Of a DNA stretch of 64,000 bases, positions 7,766-18,396 are shown piece after piece. Source of the DNA: Rubinisphaera margarita (GTDB taxonomy: Bacteria; Planctomycetota; Planctomycetia; Planctomycetales; Planctomycetaceae). Below the pieces are notes generated by a model, which saw nothing but the letters and a program-made list of their open reading frames with translations, searched no databases and was not told where the DNA came from. Position numbers and translations under genes: made by a program. The stretch covers positions 248,001 to 312,000 of the forward strand of contig NZ_JAKFGB010000020.1 in assembly GCF_022267515.1 (NCBI RefSeq), read 5' to 3'. The stretch's first letter is position 1. The number at the start of each line of letters is the position of its first letter.

Positions 7766-10306
7766 ATGATCCCATCGACGTTAAACTCAATCGCAATGAT
7801 CCGGCGAACTCAAATCGCGACCGCGAGTCTGCTCGCTCTGATCGCAATCCCGCATGTCGCTCACGCTGACCTGGGCCTTCTCAAGCAGCACTGTTCCGCG
7901 TGCCATACCGGCCCGAATCCGGAAGGTGATTTCAGCCTGCACGACTTGCGGAGATCACCGGATGAGAGAAACCTCGCACATTGGATCGAAAGCCTCCAAC
8001 GGGTTCGCGATGGCGAAATGCCTCCCGCCGACGAAAACAAAATGACCAGGCAGGAAGGCGCCAGGCTTCAACAGTTTCTGCAAAAGCAAATCGTGCTTTT
8101 TGAAGAGCGCGTTGAACAACCGCTGGAAACACCGCCGCGACGATTGAATAATCGTGAGTTCGAGAACAGTATTCGTGATGTTCTTCGCCTCGAGCACATT
8201 GGCACCCACGATCCACTGGCCATGCTGCCCGGAGACACTCTGTATAACGGGTTTGATACCCACGGTGAGTCACTCGGCATGAGCGAGTTTCATCTCGATC
8301 AGCAAGTCACCGCCATCCGGCGGGTGCTGGACAACGTCATCCTCTCAGGCGAACAACCCTCATCGAAGCAGTTGACAGCCACCGCTGATCAGATGTTTGT
8401 TGTCGACACTGGCAATCGACGACGTGTTGACAAGACAATCCGTCGTGACGAGGGTGTTGAACTGAAAGACCCTGCAGATCAAGTCTATTGCGAAAACTTC
8501 CCGCACACGGAATCCGCTGGCTGGTATCGGATCACCGTGAAAGCCAAAGCACTCGACCGGCACGTCTACTCGCAGGACGAGACGGGTATTTATGACGGCG
8601 ATCCATTGATTCTGAGAATGGAACTGGGGAGTCGCCATGTCGATTTACCGCTGGTCGAAGGAGCAATGCAGGAATTCACCGCGACCCACTGGCTGGCTGA
8701 AAACACGTCAATCAGGTTCTCATTCCAAACAGACGGACTGCGACTGATCGGCAATGGCAACTTCAAATTCCAGCATCGGATCGCTCACGATTACATCGAG
8801 ACGCACAATCCAGACTTGTATCAACGCATCGTCGAGCAAGAAATCCCCAATGCAAACGTTCGAAGTGCTCAACCGAATCATTGGGTTCACTGGGTTTCGT
8901 ATTGGCAGGGGCCACGACCTCTTTTGTCGCGTGTGGAAATTGAAGGCCCGTTCTACAAATCGTGGCCGCCGCAACGACAGGTCGCTTTAGTTGGCAAGCA
9001 GCCAAAGGTCGCCAATGCGGCCGCGATCCTGAAGCCGATCGCCCAGCGAGCCTGGCGTCGTGAAGTCTCCGATGAGGAACTGGCACCGATTCTCCGGCTG
9101 GTTGAATCTCATTCCTCATCGTTGGGAGAACTCGGTGCGATTAAAGAAGGCATCGTGGCCATTTTCGTTTCGCCTTCCTTCCTGCTGCTGAACTCCGAAG
9201 ACGTGACTCCCGAAGAACTGTTTGCCGTCAAGCTCAGCTATTTGCTCGGCAGCACCACACCGGACGCGGAACTGGTTACCCGAGTCCGCAAGGGAGAACT
9301 CGATTCGTTTGAGGCCGTTCGCGATGAGCTGAAGCGACGGATTGCAAACGGCAAGGCGGACGAGTTTCTTCGCGAGTTCCCGTATGGATGGCTGGAACTG
9401 GACCGCATCAATTTCATGTCGCCTGATGTTGACCAGTATCCCCTGTACGAGAAAAAGCGGCTCAATGAAGATATGGTCAACGAAGTGCTGGCGTTGTTTC
9501 GTCACGTCGCGGAGAACAATCGGCCGCTCCCGGAGCTGCTCAGTGGCGACTACTCCTTTGTGAACGCCGACCTGGCGAAAGTCTACGGGCTTGAAGATGT
9601 CCCCAGCGATTCAGTGCTGCGGAAGGTCACCTTTCGCGACGGCAAACGCGGCGGCTTGCTGGGCGCTGCGGCTTTTCTGACGCTGACGGCCGATACGCTC
9701 AGCACCTCGCCCATCCATCGCGCGGTTTTCGTGATGGAGAATTTGATGGGCATCCATCCTTCCCCGCCGCCCGCAGATGTGGAGATTCTGGAACCCGATG
9801 TTCGCTCTGCGCGAACGATTCGAGAAGTACTGGAAGCCCACAAGAGCGACGCAACCTGTGCTGCGTGCCATCGGAACATTGATCCCTTCGGATATGCTTT
9901 TGAAAACTTTGATCCGGTCGGTGCATGGCGTGACGAGTACATTGCGGTATCGCAGACAGCGGAAGCTGTTGCCCTTCCTAAGAAACGCCGCAACCGCGAG
10001 CCTTCATTTGAAGCAATACCGATCGACGCGTCTTCCACGTTTGTCAGCGGTGCCCAGTACAAAGACATCACCGAATTCCGCCAGCTGATGCAAAGCGATT
10101 CCAACCGCGACCGCTTCGTCCGCTGCTTCGTCACGAAGGTCCTGACATACGCGAACGGAATCGAACCGGAGAATTTCACCGCAGTGGAATCGATCGTCGA
10201 GCAATCCGCCTCACACGACTACAGAAGCATCGAAACGCTCGCAGCCATCATCAACAGCCCCTTGTTCCGGGAACGCAAAACACCGGAGTCCGGGCGCGAG
10301 AAATGA
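7766..10306 (+). CDS. DUF1592/DUF1588/DUF1585 planctomycetal cytochrome-like protein
   Basis: This 846-residue exported protein has a CSACH haem-binding motif just after its signal peptide (PSCyt1-like). A DUF1587 block follows (RRLNNREFENSIRDVLRL, about residues 125-190), then a carbohydrate-binding-like insert, DUF1595 (AWRREVSDEEL), DUF1592 (about 480-610), DUF1588 with a second CxxCH (CAACHRNIDPFGYAFENFDP, about 700) and C-terminal DUF1585 (FVTKVLTYANG). The two CxxCH motifs imply two c-type haems, so the protein should work in the periplasm. The ATG at 7766 is preferred because AGG lies 8 nt upstream; ATG 7796 would also give a good signal peptide. The family's reaction is unknown. Confidence 0.9.
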   Translation: MIPSTLNSIAMIRRTQIATASLLALIAIPHVAHADLGLLKQHCSACHTGPNPEGDFSLHDLRRSPDERNLAHWIESLQRVRDGEMPPADENKMTRQEGARLQQFLQKQIVLFEERVEQPLETPPRRLNNREFENSIRDVLRLEHIGTHDPLAMLPGDTLYNGFDTHGESLGMSEFHLDQQVTAIRRVLDNVILSGEQPSSKQLTATADQMFVVDTGNRRRVDKTIRRDEGVELKDPADQVYCENFPHTESAGWYRITVKAKALDRHVYSQDETGIYDGDPLILRMELGSRHVDLPLVEGAMQEFTATHWLAENTSIRFSFQTDGLRLIGNGNFKFQHRIAHDYIETHNPDLYQRIVEQEIPNANVRSAQPNHWVHWVSYWQGPRPLLSRVEIEGPFYKSWPPQRQVALVGKQPKVANAAAILKPIAQRAWRREVSDEELAPILRLVESHSSSLGELGAIKEGIVAIFVSPSFLLLNSEDVTPEELFAVKLSYLLGSTTPDAELVTRVRKGELDSFEAVRDELKRRIANGKADEFLREFPYGWLELDRINFMSPDVDQYPLYEKKRLNEDMVNEVLALFRHVAENNRPLPELLSGDYSFVNADLAKVYGLEDVPSDSVLRKVTFRDGKRGGLLGAAAFLTLTADTLSTSPIHRAVFVMENLMGIHPSPPPADVEILEPDVRSARTIREVLEAHKSDATCAACHRNIDPFGYAFENFDPVGAWRDEYIAVSQTAEAVALPKKRRNREPSFEAIPIDASSTFVSGAQYKDITEFRQLMQSDSNRDRFVRCFVTKVLTYANGIEPENFTAVESIVEQSASHDYRSIETLAAIINSPLFRERKTPESGREK

Positions 10307-10529
10307 TTACGGTACCACGAAACGCAGAACACGAATCTGCAAGACAGCAGCAATCAGTCTGTTTCCAGTGCCAGGCCGAACCCTGCGATTGACGACGCTT
10401 CCTGGGCCTCGTTTTAGAGCGCTCTCCCGTTGATCGTGGAATTGTTCGGCGGTGGATTGACCATCGAGCCCAATCGACTGATACTCGTGGAGCACACCAG
10501 TGTATCGCTCACACAACTGGAGACGACAA

Positions 10530-12134
10530 ATGGCACCCGACACCGAAACGCACCTCGCGACAGCTCAGCCGACCGAGTATTTACTAAATAAAATAACGAC
10601 ACTGCTTCTTACCGCGCTGGCGTTCTACTCGGGGTTTGGTTCGTCAAGAACAGCACTTTCTGCGTCCCCAGGCAATGCCCCCAACGTGCTCATCATCTAC
10701 ACCGACGACCAAGGCTACGGCGATGCGAGTTGTCTTAATGATGAGTCAAAGTTTCAAACGCCCGGGCTGGATCGGCTTGCTCGGGAAGGGATGACGTTGA
10801 CCAATGGGCATTGTTCCGACACGGTCTGTACGCCGTCTCGTTACGGGCTGTTGGCTGGGCGATACAGTTGGCGAACGACCTTGAAGTCGGGAGTCTTCGG
10901 CGCGGAGGAGCCCTGTTTGCTCCCGGACGACCGAGTCAATCTGGCTTCGCTGCTGAAGGAGAATGGTTATCGTACCGGCATGGTCGGGAAGTGGCACCTG
11001 GGCATGGATTTTCCCGGCACGTTCGGGGAACGAGACTGGAGCAAACCGACGCGCGACATGCCGCTCGATAAAGGGTTTGATTACTTCTTCGGCATCCCGG
11101 CTTCGATGAACTTCGGCGTCCTGGCATGGTTTGAAGGTCGATATCCCCAAACGCCGCCCATGTTGTTTACCGATCGCAAACCGACGGATCTGGCGATGCA
11201 GGATTTTCGCTTCATGCCCCCTTATGATCAGCTACCGCCCAACAAGAAAGCGGTTGAGGTCGCGCCCGACTTCATCGATACGGCGTGCCTGACGCGCTTC
11301 ACTGAGAAAGCGATCGAATTCATCGACACCAGTGCCGGGAGCGAGAAGCCTTTCTTTCTTTATCTGCCGTATACGTCTCCCCATAAGCCGGTTGTGCCTC
11401 TTCCGGAGTTCCGGGGGCAGGGCGAAGCGGGTGGCTACGGCGAGTTCATGATTGAAACCGACTACCACATCGGCCGCGTCCTGGACGCACTCGATCAACA
11501 GGAGTTGACGGAGAACACTCTGGTAATTTTCTCCAGCGATAATGGCCCCGAGAACACCTATCCGGAGCGGGTCGAAAAGTACGGACACGACAGTGCCGGA
11601 CCCTACCGGGGCGGCAAGCGGGATGCTTACGAAGGGGGGCATCGGGTGCCGTTTTTCGTTCGCTGGCCAGCCGTAGTGAAACCGGGGACGGAGTGGGATG
11701 GACCGGTGTGTCAGACGGATGTCCTTGCCACGGTCGCGGAGATTCTGGATGTCGAACTGCCCGAGGATGCGGGCGAAGACAGCGTCAGCTTTCTGCCCGT
11801 GCTGAGAGGGGCGAAGAAGATTGCAATCCGCCCGGCGATGGTGCATCACGAATCGAATGGACGCTTTGCGGTCCGTGACACAATTGATGGGGATGAATGG
11901 AAGCTGCTCATGGAGTATCGGCGGGATAAGCGGGAACTTTATAACGTGACGAAAGATCCCGCTGAGAAGGAGAATCTCGTGAGTAAGCGGCCGGAGATCG
12001 TTGAGCAATTGAAGGAGACGCTGACACGGATCGTGATCAGCGGCCGGTCCGTTCCCGGCCCGCACGTCGGTAATGACACGGGCTGGTGGGACAACCTCAC
12101 GTGGATTCCGGAGGACGAGTATACACAGCAGTAG
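10530..12134 (+). CDS. Sulfatase (arylsulfatase family)
   Basis: The 534-residue protein has the formylglycine site CTPSRYGLLAGR near residue 95, the metal-binding IIYTDDQGYGD at the start of the catalytic domain, the MVGKWHLG block, SSDNGPE and the RWPAVV region. It is a type I formylglycine-dependent sulfatase that hydrolyses sulfate esters. A hydrophobic segment around residues 21-38 follows an unusually long polar N-terminus and probably acts as signal or anchor. The ATG at 10530 has a GGAG site 7 nt upstream. It lies 223 nt after the DUF1592 gene and may share its regulation. Substrate, probably a sulfated polysaccharide, cannot be read from sequence. Confidence 0.92.
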   Translation: MAPDTETHLATAQPTEYLLNKITTLLLTALAFYSGFGSSRTALSASPGNAPNVLIIYTDDQGYGDASCLNDESKFQTPGLDRLAREGMTLTNGHCSDTVCTPSRYGLLAGRYSWRTTLKSGVFGAEEPCLLPDDRVNLASLLKENGYRTGMVGKWHLGMDFPGTFGERDWSKPTRDMPLDKGFDYFFGIPASMNFGVLAWFEGRYPQTPPMLFTDRKPTDLAMQDFRFMPPYDQLPPNKKAVEVAPDFIDTACLTRFTEKAIEFIDTSAGSEKPFFLYLPYTSPHKPVVPLPEFRGQGEAGGYGEFMIETDYHIGRVLDALDQQELTENTLVIFSSDNGPENTYPERVEKYGHDSAGPYRGGKRDAYEGGHRVPFFVRWPAVVKPGTEWDGPVCQTDVLATVAEILDVELPEDAGEDSVSFLPVLRGAKKIAIRPAMVHHESNGRFAVRDTIDGDEWKLLMEYRRDKRELYNVTKDPAEKENLVSKRPEIVEQLKETLTRIVISGRSVPGPHVGNDTGWWDNLTWIPEDEYTQQ

Positions 12135-12161
12135 ACTGGCCATCCCGCAGTTTGCGAAAAG

Positions 12162-12198
12162 GAAACAGCTCCGGTCCAAAAAACACCGGAGCTGTTTC
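12162..12198. terminator. Bidirectional terminator between sulfatase and DUF1559 gene
   Basis: A perfect 14-bp inverted repeat (GAAACAGCTCCGGT, positions 12162-12175, and its complement 12185-12198) encloses an A-rich 9-nt loop. It lies between two convergent genes, so it can stop transcription from both. T-runs are short on either side. Confidence 0.8.
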
Positions 12199-12225
12199 TG
12201 TACAGTTACGATCGTCGAGTAGGCT

Positions 12226-13224
12226 CTAGAATTCGCCGATCACTTCACCGCCTGAGCGGGTTGCCAGGTTGCGCCAGGTCGTCAGGTCAATATTCTCGCT
12301 GACGAAGCGGCAACTGCCATCAACGAGTTCGACCTGCACCCCCCCCTGATGGGCGCTGCGGGCACTCACCAGCGCGAAGTTGTGATAACCGTTGTGGCAA
12401 TCGGCGTTCACCGCGGAGTTGGGTCCGTACCAGTGATTATACATCGTGTCAGCCAGATGGCCGTTGACCCATTTGGCCCCCCGCTGACCTGACCACGTGG
12501 TTGCAGTCGCGGGATCACAGGCTCCTGGAGTCGTTTGTGTTCCCATGCTTAACTCGATGACCCGGTGACGGTAATCATTCGCATTGGGAGCCGAGTTCGT
12601 TCCGTCTCCCAGCATTTGTTCCCCAAACGCGATGGTATTGCTGGTACCGTCGATGACGTCGCGAAACCCAATCTTTGATCGAGAGAAGATAACACCATCG
12701 GCGTTGCTGATAGCGCCATCGTCGGCGGTCCCTGACCCGTTCAGACCGGAACCTGCACAGGCCGGGTAGCTGATGCCGCCATAAGCGGATCCGGCTACCC
12801 GATCCTTGTCGCTTGGGCAGACGAGAATCGCCAGCGAGATCTGAGCAGCCGTGTCGTTCTGAGCGACAATCACCGGATCATACGAGCCGGCAAAAGCGTT
12901 CATCGGTGGATAGTCGTAGTTCAACAAATTCTGAAGGCCCGCCTGTTCAACGAATGGCAGGAGCTGTGCATGAGCCGACCAGACAAACGGATAGCCGAGT
13001 CCGCCGGGAGGGAAGATGCTGTGCGTTGCTTCGTAGTTGTGCAGAGCCAGTCCCAACTGCTTGAGATTGTTTTTGCAGGACGAACGTCGAGCGGCTTCCC
13101 GCGCCTGTTGAACGGCGGGCAGCAGCAGGGCCACCAGGATCGCAATGATTGCGATGACGACCAGAAGTTCGATTAACGTGAAACCCTTCGCGCGCACCGG
13201 GCGCGCAGAAACAGAAATGGCCAT
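12226..13224 (-). CDS. DUF1559 prepilin-like protein (copy 1)
   Basis: The 332-residue protein has a short basic leader, then a type IV prepilin cleavage site (KGFTLIELL, cleavage before F) and one hydrophobic helix. The planctomycetal AREAARRSSCKNNLKQLGLALHNY block follows. The DUF1559 body ends in the H-x9-DG motif (HQGGVQVELVDG) about 30 residues from the C-terminus. DUF1559 proteins are hugely expanded in Planctomycetota, and a pseudopilin-like role at the cell surface is likely but unproven. A GGGGAG site lies 7 nt before the ATG. It follows the cysteine-rich gene by 85 nt on the same strand. A second copy sits at 24876-25886. Confidence 0.93.
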   Translation of the reverse strand: MAISVSARPVRAKGFTLIELLVVIAIIAILVALLLPAVQQAREAARRSSCKNNLKQLGLALHNYEATHSIFPPGGLGYPFVWSAHAQLLPFVEQAGLQNLLNYDYPPMNAFAGSYDPVIVAQNDTAAQISLAILVCPSDKDRVAGSAYGGISYPACAGSGLNGSGTADDGAISNADGVIFSRSKIGFRDVIDGTSNTIAFGEQMLGDGTNSAPNANDYRHRVIELSMGTQTTPGACDPATATTWSGQRGAKWVNGHLADTMYNHWYGPNSAVNADCHNGYHNFALVSARSAHQGGVQVELVDGSCRFVSENIDLTTWRNLATRSGGEVIGEF

Positions 13225-13309
13225 AAAGGCTCCCCTTTTGGATAGATGGAACGAGCACGCAAACCGGCGACGTGCCGGTGCGATCGATTGTTGAGGCGAT
13301 GCTCAGAGA

Positions 13310-13903
13310 TCAGATCGTGGCTCGTTCAGGCGGGGGAGTTTCAGGTCGCGGTGCGTCTTGAAGCAGAGGGGGATCGGAAAGCACGATCGCCTGCCCGTTC
13401 TCGGAAGCCGGGGACGGCTCGGTAACGGGCGGCATAATTCGCGGTTCCGCATTGATGAGCATGTCGAATACGATCGTCACTCCACAGGTGCAGGCGTTCC
13501 AGCCGGCGGGCTGAGGGGAGGAGGAGCGATCAGAAGGCGAACTGCTGCAGCATGTTTTTACCGGCGGTTCGGAATCGGCCTTCTTTGAGCAGCAACTCGG
13601 TACTGACGGCTTCGAGCAACAATCGGCTTTTGCCGGTGGACTGCAGCAGTCGGGTGAGGCCGAGGTTTTCGAACAGCAGGAAACCTGTTTCTCGCCAGCA
13701 CAGCAGGATGTTTCCCTGGTCCGGCAGCACCCGCAGCCTTCTTCCGACGAGCAGTCGCCACAGCGGCAGCCTGACGTCGGAACGCCGGACGGCTTCAGTG
13801 GTAATCCCATGGATGAGCTGACAAACACCACGACCGTCAGCACACAGATGAGTTTGTGCCTGTCACGAAATCGCTGGAGTTGAAAGCAGAAACGCCGATA
13901 CAT
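13310..13903 (-). CDS. Cysteine-doublet-rich exported protein of unknown function
   Basis: The 197-residue product starts with a basic stretch and a hydrophobic segment (ICVLTVVVFVSSSMG, about residues 19-33), a likely signal peptide or anchor. The mature part, residues 45-140, holds 20 cysteines, including seven CC doublets spaced about 7-13 residues apart in phrases such as SCCSK, DCCSPP, DCCSKP and SCCSK. The C-terminal 60 residues are proline- and glutamate-rich with no cysteine. I recognise no family. Repeated CC pairs suggest metal binding or a disulfide-locked surface protein. No good ribosome site precedes the chosen ATG. It may be cotranscribed with the DUF1559 gene 85 nt downstream. 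Confidence 0.68.
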   Translation of the reverse strand: MYRRFCFQLQRFRDRHKLICVLTVVVFVSSSMGLPLKPSGVPTSGCRCGDCSSEEGCGCCRTRETSCCAGEKQVSCCSKTSASPDCCSPPAKADCCSKPSVPSCCSKKADSEPPVKTCCSSSPSDRSSSPQPAGWNACTCGVTIVFDMLINAEPRIMPPVTEPSPASENGQAIVLSDPPLLQDAPRPETPPPERATI

Positions 13904-13975
13904 GGGGAGAGCATCCGGGGCGGGAAATTCCGTGAGTGTACATTAAACGAGATGCCAGCCGGTTGGAAGCCGCGC

Positions 13976-14010
13976 AATAAAAAATCCGCAGAGCAACAGC
14001 CCTGCGGATC
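13976..14010 (-). terminator. Rho-independent terminator of ppdK
   Basis: On the minus strand an 11-bp stem (GATCCGCAGGGC-type arm, one wobble or mismatch) with a TGTT loop is followed at once by a run of six T. It begins about 26 nt after the ppdK stop, which places it correctly for that gene. Confidence 0.85.
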
Positions 14011-14035
14011 GTTTCGGTTTCAGGTCGAGAGACCG

Positions 14036-16768
<2,733 letters not shown>

Positions 16769-17081
16769 AGTTTGTCTTGCTCCAGATTTGACCGAAATAC
16801 AGGCGTAAACGTTGTGACGTAGCGCGAACCGTGCGCGAACTTTGTGAGCCGAAACGGTAGCAACCGTGGATAACCCTTGCAAGGGACTGGAATTTCGAGC
16901 CATTTCGGGGCCTGTCGGCGACATTTCCACCTCCCAGGCGAGTTGGTTTCAGCCATCGGAAGCCACTTTTCGACGAAAACTCGATGAGGACGGGTTTTCA
17001 GTGCCCGATTGTCCCCCGCAAACCGGTTCCGGGGCGGTATTATCACAGAATCCTTATGTGTTCGCTTACTGGAGAATTTCC
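16769..17081. other. Divergent intergenic region between ppdK and an esterase gene
   Basis: This 313-nt gap must hold promoters for both flanking genes. It contains a 12-bp palindrome CCCTTGCAAGGG (16874-16885) and a small ACGGT-AGCA-ACCGT hairpin (16854-16867). I see no gene and no promoter I can place with confidence. Confidence 0.5.
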
Positions 17082-17849
17082 ATGCCCAACTGGTTCCGCA
17101 TTCCGCTCGTTTCCTGCTTCGCACTGTTGTTCGCCGTTTCTCCCGCCGTCGCCGCCGATAAGCCGACGCATCTGTTCATCCTGTCGGGGCAATCCAATAT
17201 GGCGGGAATGAAACCGGACCTGGGCTTCGTCCCGGAACTGTCCGAAGAATTCAAAGAGGGCGAGACTGCCTACATCAAGATTGCCGAAGGCGGAAAGCCG
17301 ATTCGCTTCTGGTTACCTGACGACTGGAACATGCTGGCGGAACGCTACAACCTCGAAACAAAGCTCACCGGAGCAGCCTCGGAGAAGAATTACTATTCAC
17401 GGATTCTCGATGAGTACGAAAAGTACACTGAGAAGAATGGCTGGCCGAAACGCGTGACGTTTTGCTGGATGCAGGGAGAACGGGATGCCCGGGAACGGTT
17501 GAGTTCCGCCTATGCCGATGCTCTCAAGTTGTTGATCGCCAATCTGCGGCGTGATCTGAAGCAACCGGAGATGACGTTTGTCATCGGACGACTGAGCGAC
17601 TTCCGACCGGAGCCGCAACGGGCTCACTGGGAGATCGTGCGACAGGCCCAGGTTCAGGTGGCTGAGGACGATCCTCTCGGCGCCTGGGTTGATTGCGATG
17701 ATCTCAATAATAAGAAGAAAGGCGAAATCACAGTCAACGATCTGCATTACACGCAGGAAGGTTATGAACTCCTCGGGCGTCGATATGTGCGTCAGGCGAA
17801 AGCTCTCGTCGAGGGCAGGAAACCAGCAGACAACGGACGTCCTGAATAG
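17082..17849 (+). CDS. SGNH-type esterase (sialate O-acetylesterase-like, DUF303)
   Basis: The 255-residue protein has a cleavable signal peptide ending near AVAADK. Catalytic blocks of the carbohydrate-esterase SGNH fold are clear: FILSGQSNMAG with the nucleophile serine near residue 37, WMQGERDA near 130 and DLHYTQEGY with the Asp-His pair near 225. It probably removes acetyl groups from a polysaccharide in the periplasm. The ATG at 17082 has a GGAG site 7 nt upstream; the longer frame from 16866 is non-coding leader. The next small gene starts 33 nt downstream and may be cotranscribed. Confidence 0.9.
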   Translation: MPNWFRIPLVSCFALLFAVSPAVAADKPTHLFILSGQSNMAGMKPDLGFVPELSEEFKEGETAYIKIAEGGKPIRFWLPDDWNMLAERYNLETKLTGAASEKNYYSRILDEYEKYTEKNGWPKRVTFCWMQGERDARERLSSAYADALKLLIANLRRDLKQPEMTFVIGRLSDFRPEPQRAHWEIVRQAQVQVAEDDPLGAWVDCDDLNNKKKGEITVNDLHYTQEGYELLGRRYVRQAKALVEGRKPADNGRPE

Positions 17850-17882
17850 GGGGGACAGACAGTTCAATTGGAGAGCGGAGCC

Positions 17883-18203
17883 ATGAAAGAACCCCAGGAG
17901 GAGGATCGCAGGGAGGACTATCAGCACGAAGAGTTCGGACCCAAACGGGAATCACTACGGGGGGAATATCCCCGTGTCGCCCCGGGAAACAAACATGCCT
18001 GGGACGAACCGGTCATCTCCGAAGAACCCGTCGGCTGGAATCATAACAGCGAATTCTCACAGGTTCCTTCGGGACGTGCCATGCATCAGTTCGCCGGCGG
18101 CATTCTGATCAGCATTTTCATGCTGATGCTCGTCGGAATGGGAGCGTACGTGATTTACCGTCTCATGCAGACCTTCGATGGCTATCTTCAGGAGGGCTTC
18201 TAG
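17883..18203 (+). CDS. Small single-pass membrane protein, unknown function
   Basis: The 106-residue product has a highly charged N-terminal 65 residues (KEPQEEDRREDYQHEE, then Pro- and Gly-containing stretches) and one strong membrane helix near residues 70-95 (FAGGILISIFMLMLVGMGAYVIY). A short tail follows. I do not recognise a family. Lack of a signal peptide and charge distribution suggest the long polar part is cytoplasmic. A GGAG site precedes the ATG. It is followed by a terminator at 18343-18376. Confidence 0.75.
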   Translation: MKEPQEEDRREDYQHEEFGPKRESLRGEYPRVAPGNKHAWDEPVISEEPVGWNHNSEFSQVPSGRAMHQFAGGILISIFMLMLVGMGAYVIYRLMQTFDGYLQEGF

Positions 18204-18342
18204 AGCAGTTTACTTTTTGGTGTAACCGTTCGGTCCGCGAAAGATGCAGCGTTTCAGGCGATTCGACGCTCATTCGCGGACATCCGATAGAGCGATCCGC
18301 TCTAAGCGGGGCGTTTGCTTCAGCCTGAGGCCTGAAACGAAA

Positions 18343-18376
18343 AAAGGGGAGTAGAACATTCGTTCTACTCCCCTTT
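18343..18376. terminator. Strong bidirectional terminator
   Basis: A perfect 14-bp inverted repeat (AAAGGGGAGTAGAA and its complement) closes a 6-nt loop, with A-run before and T-run after, so it can act on both strands. It separates two convergent genes. Confidence 0.9.
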
Positions 18377-18396
18377 GTCATTCATCAGCTTGTCGC

